64,000 bases of DNA from Glandiceps talaboti (GCF_964340395.1 NC_135553.1:5676001-5740000), one strand, 5' to 3'. Counted from the first letter of the stretch, positions 50,693-62,542 are shown. Made by a program: numbers and translations. Notes: generated by a model from the letters alone, not told the origin.

Positions 50693-53600
50693 TGCCCAAC
50701 AAAAGAAACTTGTAAGTTTTGACAACCATGCTCTCAAGGATCAAATGTAGAAGATTTATCTCTTGACTATATCTGTGAAATGTATTTCTCTTGATCACAT
50801 TTTATATTTCACTCAGACTCGGGAAATCAATTATGCCATTGCTATTATACATAGCAGTAGTTCTCTGTTTGAAATATCTTACGGCATATGACATATCAAT
50901 TTTGTAAACATGTTTATTTGATCTTATAGCTTTGAGCATTTTAGTAATCCTTTTATCTATAGCCAGAATTCATCTATAGAACAAACAATGTATAGCACAC
51001 TTCATCATAAATGGCATAATTTTGAAATGTACCTTTTAGTAATGTTTTTTTTCTATGACATTTTTGTGTACTGGGGATTTTTTCTTTTCTTTCGTGCAAT
51101 GGTGTTTGTGAATAAAACATAAACAATAATAAAAACTATTTAAAAACAAAAACAAGTGTTTGGCTGGAGTTATCATAAATTCATTAAGTTTTTTAAAGAC
51201 TAGAATTTTTTGTTGTTGATCTTTATGCTGTACCTTTTCCTACAAAAGAAATGCAATTAGGTTTCAATTCAATTCAAAACCTTTATTGTCCTTTAAATTA
51301 ATACATATAATGGAAAATTTTCTTCTGACATCTCAGAAATCCCAATATACAAATAAAAACACTATCACAGCCAACATACAACCAAACAGACAAATGTACA
51401 ATAATACTACGTAGATCTATAAAATATGTATGCAAGACTAAATTCCTATCACAGTTATTACAATTCAGTGACTCCACAGTTTAAAATGAAAATAGCAGAT
51501 GGAATGAAAGACTTTTTGTCACAATTTTTCCTTGTGAGGGGAACTTTGAGTCGCCGACCTGAAGGTAGAGTTTGGAACTGAGAATGTAGTGGGTGTGATT
51601 GATCCTTCAAAATTTGAATAGCGTTTCGTTTCAATGACTGATGGTAGAGTTCGGTGAGTTGTTTCTGCTTTGAACGATAATCCTTCCCATCTGACTGACG
51701 ACTCGAGTTACTTTGTCCCGTCTTTAACTGAGAGATATCCATACCAGGATACAATATTAAATGTTAGTACGCTTTCAATTAGTGAGTGATACACTGATGC
51801 TAAAATATCCTTACATAACAGTGAAGAACTGTGCCTGAGCTAAAACACCATTTCATTCATATTACAGTTGAATATTTTGCCTTTTCACTATCTATAAAAT
51901 TTAATCATAGACAGTGGAAGGTTAAAGGTTTCCCTTCCCTTCCACTGTCTATGATTTAACTCAAAAACTACAAAATACTAATTTCAATGCAGACATCAAA
52001 CTTGTAAAATTTATCCAAAGTGGGTCCATCTCTGACTGTAATTTCCGGAATTCTCTAACCTTCACTAAAAATGTCTATTTCAAGGGGGATAGTTACGACT
52101 TCCAGTACTGTTATTTAGTATGCAATTAACATTTACTGCAGTGAAGTAAATGCCCTGCAGTGCTTCCCATTGACATGATGTAGCCATAGAAACTCCCACC
52201 CCTCATCATGCTGGAATTTGACATATCACTTCTTTATCATGTACCACTAGTGATTCATCTAGTCTGTGGGTAGACATTTTATTTGTTAAAAATTCTTCCA
52301 AAATAATTGTATACAATGATCTTGTATCAAATTCCCACCTATTTCTTCAGATTTACACTTTATTTGTTCAGATCACAGATAAAATGATATTTAGACATAA
52401 CTGACTGGTTTTAGAATTGTACAAACATAATTATACAGGCCAAATTGTACATATTCAACAGAAAATACAGGATTTATATGCTGGTCATTCTATATAGTAT
52501 ACTTCACAACAACCTCAACAACATGTGTCTACAATTTTTAGTTTTGTGGTGCTTGAAATATGAGGAGAACATTTTTTGGGGAATAAATATCGAAAGCATG
52601 GTATAATTTCAAAAAAATGCAACTTAATTTGCTTGGTCTCAGTAATATCCTAGGGAAAGGGTATAGTATCGTTAACTTTAATTCTGTCGGAATATCATGT
52701 TTAGTATTATCAAAACAGACCTACAGTCCCTGTATGTGTGTCAGCATAAAACTTATAACTGCATATTGGCATGCCTCCCACCTTTACCCCTTGTCATTAT
52801 ATACAGACTAGATAAATTCACTCGGATGGTCATATGTTTAAATCAAGTATCTACACAGTGATGAGCTGGCGTCATAAAACCCCACTCCACTATTTCAAAA
52901 ATGTTTCTCTTTATGCAACGGTTTTCATAACTACAGTGCCTTTCTTTATCATTGACAATGTTGCTGTGACAGTCAAATATAGTAAATTTTCATTAATCAC
53001 ATACAAGAAAATACTGTTTGGATTCTAACCGAGAGAAATGATATGATTAGCTTAACTAGCATATGGAATATGACAAGTAATGGGTAGAGAGTCTACAAAA
53101 AATATAATGAACAATGTCATGCTGGTCTCATTATTGTTATGATCTTTTAGGTTCACTGGGCTTTTTTGTTGTGATTTACACAGTTACTGTAAGGTATATT
53201 TGTCATATATACAGTCGATAGTATGTAGAATGACTGAACTATATCACAATTCAATTAAGGGCCTGTCGTCAATTCTTACATTAAAATAATTCAATCTACG
53301 GTAGAAAGACTGCCAAGTCAAACACTGTCAACGTTCATGACCTTTTAGAGAGTGACTGTACAATTGACTAGAAGTAGTAGAATAGGGTACGTTGAAATCA
53401 CAAATATACAGTGTAACACACTATGTTGATACATTACGAATAGTTAGATGCTAGTATACGTACTGGTTTCTACAGTGCTTGTAGCCACACTAAATTGTAG
53501 CGTTAGTCTTTGATTTTTTGTGTTTTTATCTTTTTATCTTTCTGGGCTTTGTACTAAAAACTGATGCTATAATTCCAACAATACAAATTCAAATAAATGG

Positions 53601-56600
53601 CATTATGCTAATCTGCATCCAACTAGCTTAGTGGATTTTTCTGCTAAATTATGCTGTACCTGCTAAAAAATCAAATATTTTATAACTTCAACATTAATTC
53701 AAGACTCCTCAAGACCAAAAAAAATATTCAAAAGTATCCCAATCCCATCAAAAGTGGCAAAAGCTCTTGGAAATGAATCTCAAATTCAGCATCGTCAGGG
53801 GTGTACTACAAAGGCTCTTGGTAGAGACACATGAAACCAAACTTACCCTAGAACGTCATGTATCCCCATACATTTTAAATTCAATACTACCATTGTCAGG
53901 CTGGTTCTCTGTATCTCAGGTGTCATATTCTCCGTCATTACATTATTGTAAAAATCTCTGTTGATAGAACATATAAAATTGAAGTTTAAGAAACACTCCT
54001 TGATATACATGTAAACACATAGAGCCTTAATACAGTCAAACAATCTGGAAAACAATGAAGTCATAAAAATAGTGCCAGTGGAGATGTAGCACAACTGACT
54101 CTATTACAACCTTATACTGCCAGTTTCACGTTAGTGTTCACTGTTTCTGTTTGATACAACCATGCAGAAACCAATAAGAAACTGTACATGCTACCTGATT
54201 GAATGAATATGGTTCCTTGCGATATATGGCCTAAATGAAATGAACCAATGTTCCACCATGCAGACATAAAATACAGACATCAAACTGTTGGTGCCCACGT
54301 GTCTAGTTGCAATACATTTTAAATGGTTGCCATCTTAAGAGTAGAATGTGCAGTTTCTTATTGGTCTCTGACAGCCAGTAAACAGTGACATGAAATGGCA
54401 GTATCAAATCCATGCTGTTATATGTGGAAACTCAGTTTTACAGTGATAACAGCCATTTTGTATGCTAGGGATGTCACATACTTGCTTTTCACAAGAATTT
54501 CATATATTTTATATATTCATATGTACAGCTTCAACCAAACTTTTTTCAATAAGTAAAAGTACTTTCATCTCCTGAATAACTCCCTGAATGATAAATGATT
54601 TACTTGTATGCTATGCATGCAATTTTCATTCTGACAAAGTGCGAATATAAAGATGTGTGCAGGAGATAGAGCAATGGAAATAGAAGTCTGCAAGTATGTC
54701 TGTCTGTTACCATAGTAACCGACATACAATACCTAGGGCAGTGCAATGATAATGCATATAGTTACTGGCGATGCTGAAATAAACATAGTAGAAAAGACAA
54801 TATAATTATCTAATCTGACGGCAAACATATGGGATGAAAATTATAATTATGGCTAAAAGCAAAAAAAAAGTAAGCAACATGTCTGGCTGATTGTACAGTT
54901 GTCTGACAGCTTGAAGGTTAATAACAGGATACAAGATTTAATCTTTTTTGATTCATGTTGATGGAAATGGTTATCTAGGAAGACAGGCTTAAGTTTGATG
55001 AGTTGATGGAACGACTGCTCATCATATTGAGTATAGGGAAAGTAAAGATTAAATGAAATGATGACATGAATGCAAAATAGTTCATTGATAGCACAGTTTA
55101 ATATGCATTCCAAGTGACAGTAACAGACTAATGTACATCACAGGAAACGGTGACATTCACAACATGGAAAGAGTAAAGTTTGGAAATTTTGACAATACAA
55201 AAATCCTACATACAAACACATCTACCATGATTAATTCATTGATACCAGAGCATTCCAAGTTACAGTAACAGACTTCGCCTTGTTTACAATGTGCATCACA
55301 GGAAATGGTGTTACTCACAGCATGTACATGATTCATGAAGAGAGTAAAGCTGGGAGTAAAGCTCAAAGGCAGTTACAACAACACAAAATTCCTATACACA
55401 AACACATCTATCATAGTTCATTGACACCAGAGCGTTCCAAGTGACAGTAACCGACTAAGCCATCTTAAAATGTGCATCATAGGAAATGATGACATTCACA
55501 GCATGGAGGGAGTACAGTTGAAAGAAATTATGACAACAACGATATTACATATGACTAATTCATTGACAGCAGAGCTAAAATATGTATTTCAAATATTATG
55601 CATATCACAGGTTTATCCTGCCTCCAGGACCACATAGTTAGACTTTCATGCCTCCTTGAATGGTAGCAACTTGGAAGTCACATACTCTAGTAAGCAGAAC
55701 ACATTCAAGACGATTTCAAGAGAATTCTCATATGTTTACAGACATTTAGATTTTGTACAGGTACAAACCAGAATTCTATAATTTACATAAAGACATATGA
55801 CTTACTTTGTGTAAATTCTGTAACATTTACCAGCAGCAGTTCTCCCTGCTCTGCCAGATCTTTGGATTGCTTCAGATCTTGTGATAAAGAAAGAAAAACT
55901 ATAAGAAACTGGACCAAAACCTATAAAGTTACAAATTATAAGAAACTGGACCAAAACCTATAAAGTTACAAATTATAACAAACTGGACCAAAACCTATAA
56001 AGTTACAAATTATAACAAACTGGACCAAAATCTACAAAGTTACAAACTGTAAGAAACTGGACCAAAACCTATAAAGTTACAAACTGTAAGAAACTGGACC
56101 AAAACCCATAAAGTTACAAAGTGTACCAAGATTATTATATATTATCTGATTATGTATCTAACAACAGGTGATAAATGATCCAAATTTCTAGGTTGACTCA
56201 CTCTGCTGTTTTGTCAAATAAGTACTCTACATGTCTCCGAAATGCAGTCAGACATATCATTTATGTCATTATTTTCCTAAAATTTCCTTTTTTATATCTT
56301 ATTTTCAGTTGTCTATCATTAGTACAGAATGAGAACCTTTACTAGCTTGTTACTTTCAGCATGATATTAATCTACTGATTACAATGTTTTGATGAAATAT
56401 GATGAAACAATGAGTTCGAGAAGATGTAGTAATTTAACATTGATGATATTGGTAGGAATTATATATATATGTATTTATAACGAAATTGAGATTTCAATTT
56501 GATATGAAAGTCTCATAACATACGTTGATTAGGGTCATTAGAGAAAGGTCACAGACAGACAACTACCATATACAGTCAGAAAACTATGTCAGTCTGCTTT

Positions 56601-59600
56601 CTAGGAAGACTATTACGGTACATTGTAATTAAATGTCATCAGCAAATGTAGCTGGAATCCATTCAGCAATTTTGTCTCTTTCTCTAGCAGGAGAGCTATG
56701 TAGATGTCTGTGTATTCCCATAGGGATGACACAAAACAAAACAAATCCTTGGGGATAGGTTTATATGCAGGTGACTTTACATTGCCAATGTAAACTACAT
56801 AATGTATGTTAATTTATGCTAATATATGCATACAAACCATGACTGCGCAAACTTATGAAATTTGTGTATATTTTACTAAATAGTCATAGTGATAGCACAG
56901 TAGTGTTGATTTTAGAGTGCGGACTGAAAAAATCAATTTGATTAGATTTATTGTACAAGTCATGTACCATATTATGTGTACAGTTGTAGAAATATGTTTA
57001 CTGACAGGTGATTTGATACAATTCAGAGAGTATGATGTCATGAGTACGTCAGTAAATCTAAAAAATCAATGAAAAAAACTTTCAGTTGCAGCTGGTGCCG
57101 AGTAAAGTTTTATCAGTGGTGCTTAAATACTGATGATATGAAATACTTACCTTGAAATTGGTACAACTTGCAAAGTATCAAGTCCTGTTCTTGGGTTGAA
57201 CGATAATTGCTTGACAAATCCACTGTCAACAACATACCTGCAGGAAAACGTTTACTGAATATCAAATAACTACAGTATTGAATGACAGCAATTACATGTG
57301 TACATGCATGTTGTAGTAAAGAGTATAAGTTACTTCTTAGTGGACAAAGTTTGGACATTCTTTCAGTTTGTCATTTCTGATTTCAGATTAAAGCCATTCA
57401 TTTTGATTATTAGCTTACAAACACATATTGTACATCCAAGCATATTAAAGCTTGTCATGGGAGGTCCGATTTTATGGATAGTTTTGACAGTACATCTGAG
57501 ACAGTTAACACGACAGAGCAAATGCTATAAACATTTGTCTCCCAAGAAGTCCAGTGAGGGCCATCCCTTATGGGTTCAGTGTTAATGCACGAGGAAACTG
57601 GAGTACGTGGGGAAAACCTGCATTGTTTGGTAGACTCAAACTGAACGACACACTCCTTACTACATCATGGTAAATTTAAACAAACCCTGAATGGGTTTGA
57701 ATTCTGACCACAGTGGTATTAAAGAGCCATTGGAAGTGGTTTAACCACTCAGCCACCGACAACCCTATCATGATGATAACAAGTGATGAAAATGTCTTTG
57801 CTACTATGATCATTGATAACAACAAAATCATATAAACTACAACAAATATGTTGAAAATGATAAAATTCATCGCCTTGAAATGAACTTCTACTTCCCATTC
57901 TTGCAAGCCAGAGTTATTATATCTACCACTATATTTTGAAAGGCCGTGGTAAAACAGGCCGTGGTTTGCGACGATGCTACTTCCTTCCTGATGAAATAAA
58001 TAAATTTTACTTTCATGTTTACTGCATGATCTGAGGGAGTCTGTTTATCAGAGGCATTAAATCAGAAATGTTAGGAAAGACTTGGAGTATGTACCCTACT
58101 CTAGTTGTGATATAAATGAAAGTTTTATGTATTTCATCAGGTATGGTACTACTATTTCAAAGTGATTGGAGATACAGTGCAAACACAGCAAACCACGGAA
58201 ACAATCAAACACTATCAAATATAACTTTGAAAACAGTCAGGAAAAATAGAAAATTGTGCATTTCCCTGAATTGTACTCTTCCCTATCGTTGATAGATTTG
58301 CTAGCTGTTTTTGTGATATGTCCTGCTATCAACCTAAAAGCTCTCGTATCACCAATTCATATGCGATGCTGGACTTCCACGTCTCAAATTTCAATTTAAT
58401 TTGATCCCCAGTGAAATGCTTCCCTCATTTGTCTCCAATGATATATTGAACAAAATCCCAGTGGCATCTGCTGAGGGGTTTGAGCTCAGCATGAAACAAA
58501 AACAAGAAACTCATCAAACCTAATGAGGTCCAAGTTTGAAAGACAAGGGTTTACTTATATCTGAACAAATAGTCACTGAACAAATATGTGTATACAATAT
58601 GTTGAAATGGAAAGAATCATCAATGTTTCGCAAGGCATTTTAATATAAAGGATACGCATGTAAACAATTTTTTTTTAAATTTTAAATTTTATTTTTTTAC
58701 ATAATCCCAAAATATTTTCAAGGGCAAATTTAGAATCAAATCTTACAGTATCTAATTAACTCAATCATAAATCAATGCTTTATTACCTGGTAGTTAGTTT
58801 ATCTAAAATAATGAACTGTGTATCGTATTGTAATATTGAATATAAATTCGATCATTTGGATTTCAAGACTCTCAGGAGTTTATGTATAAAATAAAATCTA
58901 TAACTTTAAGAAGAAATACTGCCAATGGTATTGCAGCACAACTGTATAACATTGCAAAAGAATTTGAGAATGAATGTGAATGGACTCTGGGTTCACAGTA
59001 TGAAATGAAAATGTCAAAAGATATCTTGGAAATGAATCTCAAATTTGTGCTGATATCTTGGTTCCAAGGAATTTTTTGGCACTTTGAAGTGGGAGTTGAA
59101 ATTATCATTTGATATTGCTAAAGATACTGTTACATGTTTGTTGCTACGTACATTTGTGTTGATTTTTGAATGGTCATTCATTTGACTATCCTTCACAAAA
59201 TGTTGTAAAATACACCGGGTATGTGACTGTTGCGCTATGGGCATGGTCTTTGTTGCTAGGAATAGATGTGTTCATTCACTTGCCTACCCATTCCTGTTGT
59301 TATTGTCACCCTTACCACCCCTTGACCACCCAGGGCTGTGCCAATTACTGGCTGCAACTGTCTGTTCTTCATTGTGCAAAATATCACATAATCTTATGAA
59401 TTAGACAGCAAAGTATAACCATGATTGAAAGGATCGAGCACATTTAAAAAACAGATCTGTTGAAAACATTTACTTAATTCTGACAATACCATTTCAAACA
59501 TACCGTATTCCATCAATGGTTAGTGATGTCCCTGCAATGTTTGTCGCAACCACACATTTTCGAACCCCAGGTTCAGCAGGTGTAAAAATTCTTCTCTGTG

Positions 59601-59603
59601 ACT
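40230..59603 (-). CDS. DHX40: DHX40, DEAH-box RNA helicase, C-terminal 448 residues
   Basis: Twelve exons join in frame with matching phases (1349 nt) from helicase motif V to the stop codon. Order: RecA2 motif V ([14 protein letters not shown]), [15 protein letters not shown], motif VI ([19 protein letters not shown]), the winged-helix/ratchet HA2 region ([27 protein letters not shown]) and the OB-fold C-terminus ([41 protein letters not shown]), ending [17 protein letters not shown]. The match to vertebrate DHX40 rather than DHX8, 15 or 33 rests on the [28 protein letters not shown] and C-terminal ADAR-RYLERK segments. DHX40 is a conserved DEAH-family ATP-dependent RNA helicase implicated in RNA processing. 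The DEAH box, P-loop and start lie beyond 64000. Introns carry many tandem and dispersed repeats. Confidence 0.94.
40925..41078 (-). CDS. DHX40: DHX40 exon ([15 protein letters not shown])
   Basis: The acceptor TTTCATTATAG is followed by GTA CGT TAC; the donor is TAT G|GTGAGT. After [12 protein letters not shown] it encodes a charged Glu/Lys/Arg-rich linker. Confidence 0.9.
41464..41550 (-). CDS. DHX40: DHX40 exon (LDWILYHEV)
   Basis: The acceptor GCCCCTTCAAG is followed by TTA TTT GGT; the donor is TGT CCA|GTAAGT, phase 0 at both ends. Encodes [20 protein letters not shown] then KVYLRTVCP. Confidence 0.9.
42501..42668 (-). CDS. DHX40: DHX40 OB-fold exon ([13 protein letters not shown])
   Basis: The acceptor TTTCACCTCTTAAG is followed by TCA CCA GAT; the donor is TCC GTG|GTAAGT. 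Encodes [20 protein letters not shown] through [16 protein letters not shown]. Confidence 0.93.
43540..43648 (-). CDS. DHX40: DHX40 exon ([12 protein letters not shown])
   Basis: The acceptor CTGTGACAG is followed by T GAG TCA; the donor is GTG CAG|GTAAGA (phase 0). Encodes [20 protein letters not shown] then [16 protein letters not shown]. Confidence 0.92.
44037..44403. repeat. (TG)n array with a repeated TACATGTGTGAGTATGTA module
   Basis: Blocks of TG of varying length are separated by the module TACATGTGTGAGTATGTA at least five times (near 44048, 44141, 44180, 44212 and 44243), giving a higher-order repeat. It lies in the intron between the exons at 44489 and 43648. Confidence 0.93.
44489..44603 (-). 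CDS. DHX40: DHX40 exon (GGVNDFATL)
   Basis: The acceptor GTGTCTATAG is followed by GT GAA GGA; the donor is GAA AG|GTAAAC. Encodes [20 protein letters not shown] then [17 protein letters not shown]. Confidence 0.93.
45190..45347 (-). CDS. DHX40: DHX40 HA2 exon
   Basis: The acceptor TTTTCACACAG is followed by G GAT GGT CAT; the donor is CCA G|GTATTG. Encodes [20 protein letters not shown] through [15 protein letters not shown]. Confidence 0.95.
45395..45780. repeat. Intronic imperfect repeat (TAGTCAG-GTTCAGAAA)
   Basis: Variants of TAGTCAGGGTTCAGAAAATT recur at about 45419, 45457, 45556, 45655 and 45762, usually followed by a GA(C/T)AATTTATAAA-like sequence and a TTTTTGT tract. Confidence 0.75.
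46100..46230. repeat. Direct repeat, two copies, about 74-bp spacing
   Basis: CTAAACACAAGG(T/C)CAAGTTCATGTGTGA occurs at about 46110 and again about 74-76 bp later, each time followed by CAGTGCCT. Confidence 0.8.
46905..47146. repeat. Tandem repeat, about 110-bp unit (family R3)
   Basis: Two full units and a partial third, each with TTGCTATGG, then (T)TGCTAGGCATATTTGCATAC. A diverged relative lies at about 59225-59330 (GCTATGGGCATGGTCT, TTCATTCACTTGCCTACCCA). Confidence 0.8.
47262..47345 (+). repeat. Possible LINE C-terminal relic
   Basis: One frame reads [20 protein letters not shown], resembling the LHWLPV-type segment near the C-terminus of CR1/L2-like reverse transcriptases. Short and isolated, so tentative. 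Confidence 0.3.
47372..47570. repeat. Two-copy tandem repeat, about 106 bp
   Basis: An A run followed by TTCAAGGGTAAAT(C/A)CTTTCAGATTCTAATTTCCTGAGTTTGCT occurs at 47372 and 47478, with further AAATTTCAAGGAAAAA-type halves between. Confidence 0.85.
48312..48392 (-). CDS. DHX40: DHX40 exon ([16 protein letters not shown])
   Basis: The acceptor CTCTTCCTGCAG is followed by A TTT CAT TAT; the donor is GAC AA|GTAAGT. Encodes [20 protein letters not shown] then YFQAID. The preceding intron, about 5.5 kb, is the longest seen and carries a LINE 3' end and a C22A29 tract. Confidence 0.92.
49815..50115 (+). repeat. Dispersed repeat R1, copy 3
   Basis: Aligns with 11405-11660 from GCAGTATTCTAC to CTTGTGCCACC. 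It lies in the long DHX40 intron, antisense to that gene. Confidence 0.75.
50640..50690. repeat. C22-A29 homopolymer junction
   Basis: Twenty-two C directly followed by twenty-nine A. Homopolymer lengths this great are prone to sequencing error. Confidence 0.95.
51258..51760 (-). mobile_element. 5'-truncated LINE 3' end, sense to DHX40
   Basis: A minus-strand frame (51754-51458) ends with a segment typical of LINE reverse-transcriptase C-termini ([20 protein letters not shown], then [12 protein letters not shown]). A 3'UTR follows with AATAAA (51282-51287) and a TTGAATTGAATTGAA tail (51263-51277). Other domains are missing. It is distinct from the 36-kb element, whose tail is (ATA)n. Confidence 0.8.
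51901..51959. mobile_element. TTAA-flanked hairpin element, copy 1
   Basis: A perfect 19-bp inverted repeat, AATCATAGACAGTGGAAGG (51903-51921) / 51938-51956, around a 16-nt loop, with TTAA at both outer ends. TTAA targets are typical of piggyBac elements; a related copy lies at 62493-62542. Confidence 0.6.
53847..53957 (-). CDS. DHX40: DHX40 exon ([19 protein letters not shown])
   Basis: The acceptor TTCTATCAACAG is followed by A GAT TTT TAC; the donor is CTA GG|GTAAGT. Encodes DFYNN... to IHDVL. Confidence 0.94.
55080..55580. repeat. Intronic tandem repeat, about 170-bp unit, 3 copies plus partial
   Basis: Units begin TTCATTGA(T/C)A(G/C)CA near 55081, 55236, 55417 and 55559 and share CATTCCAAGT(G/T)ACAGTAAC and GTGCATCA(C/T)AGGAAA. 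Confidence 0.85.
55806..55877 (-). CDS. DHX40: DHX40 exon with motif VI
   Basis: Encodes [20 protein letters not shown] then IYT. The arginine finger motif QRSGRAGR is intact. The acceptor is ATCACAAG and the donor ACA AA|GTAAGT. A 37-bp minisatellite begins only 23 bp upstream of the exon. Confidence 0.95.
55901..56122. repeat. 37-bp minisatellite, six copies
   Basis: The unit starts ATAAGAAACTGGACCAAAAC with period exactly 37 (starts at 55901, 55938, 55975, 56012, 56049, 56086). It occupies the 3' end of the DHX40 intron just upstream of the motif VI exon. Confidence 0.95.
56955..57105 (+). repeat. Dispersed repeat R2, copy 2
   Basis: Shares TTTACTGACAGGTGAT and CAGTTGCAGCTGG with the copies at 31.4 and 63.4 kb, in the same order and spacing. 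Confidence 0.7.
57151..57237 (-). CDS. DHX40: DHX40 exon ([10 protein letters not shown])
   Basis: The acceptor TTTTCCTGCAG is followed by G TAT GTT GTT; the donor is TCA AG|GTAAGT. It encodes [20 protein letters not shown] then TLQVVPIS. Confidence 0.92.
59225..59330 (+). repeat. Dispersed repeat R3, diverged copy
   Basis: GCGCTATGGGCATGGTCTTT, GTTGCTAGG and TTCATTCACTTGCCTACCCA match the 46.9-47.1 kb tandem array. Confidence 0.6.
59504..59603 (-). CDS. DHX40: DHX40 exon with motif V
   Basis: Encodes [20 protein letters not shown] then [12 protein letters not shown]. The acceptor is probably CATCAAACAG|AG (phase 1); TCAAACAGAG|TCA is an alternative. The donor is ATA CG|GTATG (phase 2). Confidence 0.9.
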
Positions 59604-62492
59604 CTGTTTGATGTTTGTAGAAGACATAGAAACCGAATTTAAGTTGAAATACTTCTCAACATGTACAATGAGAAATTTCAGCATGATGAACAGTTCATAA
59701 AAACTAACCAGGTTATATTGGAAACATTTTGTTTGGGTAGATTTTTTGTAGGTTTTATACTAGAATCAGTGTGGCAAAGTTCTGATATGATAGAGGCTTA
59801 TAAGCTTTAGGATTGTCCACACCACTTTGAAACTATTTTTCACCTTCATTGTTCTCAGAGTGGTCAACTATTGCATCTTGGGAGTTAGAAGATAAGATAA
59901 TCATGTACATTTATTAGTTGAACACTGGATATTCATGGCTGCTAAGTGCTTAGTACCTTCAGATAAATAGTCCTGAATATTTATTTTTCAACTAATGCAT
60001 ATGTATGTTTGCTAAGTTCCCACGAGGCAACAGAGGAGCACAATGAACAGAAGAGATGAAACAGACTTTTGATTTGGTGTTACTTGGTAATTGTGTATAA
60101 AACTTATGTGATGTGAAATCAAGAAATTACTCTGCAGAACCAAAAGTTCATGAAAATACCTGTATTTTGTGGAATGAGATTCTACTTTAAATATACTTTT
60201 CATAAGATCTCCTTGGGCCAAAGTCTATATCCACATCACATAAGACACATAAGAATAGTGTCTATTTGGCAAAATGACAATGTGTGAACACAGTGTTGGA
60301 CAACTGAACCACATCTCTGACACAATCTCCTGTTTGCAATCATGTAGGCTTATCGTGTCTACTGTGTTGTCATGGGAACAAATAATTTTACATGCATTAT
60401 AGTAGAGTTGACAATAATTGAATATTAGGAGTGATGAACAGGCAATATAAAACACTGAAATTTTACAATTATGTATGGTACATTTTGATACTATATCATG
60501 GGTGATATGTAAGCAATATGATACACATGGGTTTGTAGGCAATGCCAACAATATCATTTGGGCAATTGTTTAAAAGTTAAAATACAGAGGCAATATTATC
60601 TATGATTTGGGCAATGAAATGCTATTGAAACATTAATTATAATCTGTGTTTTACTGTTCAGAGACTGATGATGAAAGTGGTTGATTTGTTATATTGAAAA
60701 CCTGGTCATCTAAATTCCTTGCAGGTAAGACAACTTTGCCGTTGATTCTTAGTTATAAATTGAGCAAAACACATGGGAAATAAATCTGTTAAGTTCTACT
60801 AGACTAAAAGTAGACCACTGGGACTAGCCAGATGAAATTGTTATCGAGATCTCATACAAGTATCATACCATACATGTAATGCCAGATGAATTGCTTACTT
60901 TGAGAATAAAGTCTCAGTGGAAACATCTACATGTTTAATCTACAAAGTGGCTTTTCAAAGAAAATGACACTTAGTAGGTGTGGAAGGCTACGTTGATAGC
61001 CTCGTAGGTCTGTCAGAATGAAATGAAATTCTCACCTTGCAGTGCAAGTATCTAAAATTGAAGTGCTCTCTTAAAATACAGCTACTTTGTTCACTGCTGG
61101 TTTATATATTTACAATTGTATACTGACTTCATGATGTTCTGTTATCAAGGCAAAAGCTAGTCAGAACTTTTGGAAACCCATTGAGTTGAGTTTTGTTGAG
61201 ACCAGCCAGTTCTCATTTGTGTTTTTATGCAGTGTATATATTTTGGCATGGGAGGAAGCTATAAAAAGATGTAGCAGCCAATAGGGAGATGATGATACAG
61301 TAGTTATATTCTAAATTGGAATCAATCAGCTATAGGTAAATTGACGACTAAAATTTCTCTACTTTGTGTTCACTCTTGACTCAATATTATTTTCTGAAAA
61401 CAATTTAACCCTCAGAAGAATTCAATTTACATGAACATACTTTTTTTTCTTTTACAATTAGCTACCAGAGTTTCCACTGTTTTGCTTACATTATGACAGA
61501 CTGCAGTTGCTAGTCCCTGTGGATTGACAACTTGATACAGTCCATCAGAATATCAGTATGCAGGTGTGGTAATCATTTGTTCAGTGTAACAATCAACCTA
61601 TCTTACTTACTGGGTAACTTTAACTATCTATTTGAATGATAGCTACATACCTATTAAAGATTTATGACCTAATTTACTACATTCACCGCAAACCAGCAAT
61701 AAGTTATATGTTGTAATTTGGTAATATACAATTAACTGATGTTCGTTTCAGTACACTGCCACATTTGAACATGCTATTCACCTTTTACAGTTTGTCAGTA
61801 AGCAAAAGTATACCCACCAAAATATATTTTGTGAGAGGCACTTAAATTTTATAAACATAGAATTTTGTATGGCTTTGATCAGGTTTTATAAAACCCTATC
61901 AGTTATATTGAAATACGGTAGTAATGTTGTCTTTCCACCTGTTACACGACACATTGTTTGTTCCACTTGCACCACAAACCAATGATATGCATTCATTTGA
62001 TATTTCTGGCAATCAATCAACTGTCTTCTCTTCTTTCTTGAATTTGCAAATTGTTTGTGTACATCACATGGGACTTACATTTGTTAGGCTATGTATGATC
62101 ACTCTGTAGTGACAAGTAAAATGTAGTGCAGTGGCATCATAGATACAGCTAGTAGACAGACAAATAGCTGTCTACTGTGCAGTCACTAAGCAAGTCTTCT
62201 GTTAGTCCTTCCAATATTTCATGACACAAAGTCATTATGCTACATATTCTTACTACAACACCATGTTCACACTTCTCATGCACAGTCAATCAATATAACT
62301 TGCATACATTCATTACACATATTTCACCTTTTGTGTAATCTACGTGACCCCTGACATCATTCTAAACTTCAACTAAGCTAATTATTTCATAGGACATCAC
62401 TCAACAAAACAGATGCATTAACACATTATATGGCATCCTAAAATCATCGTTTCGGGAATATGAGCAGTTTGGTTTAAAACCAAATAATGCCA

Positions 62493-62542
62493 TTAAAACC
62501 ATAGACATTAGAGATGTCTTCTTTATAAACGTCTATGATTAA
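62493..62542. mobile_element. TTAA-flanked hairpin element, copy 2
   Basis: TTAAAACCATAGAC ... GTCTATGATTAA, with the inverted CATAGAC/GTCTATG core and terminal TTAA seen at 51901-51959 but a different, less perfect interior. Confidence 0.45.
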
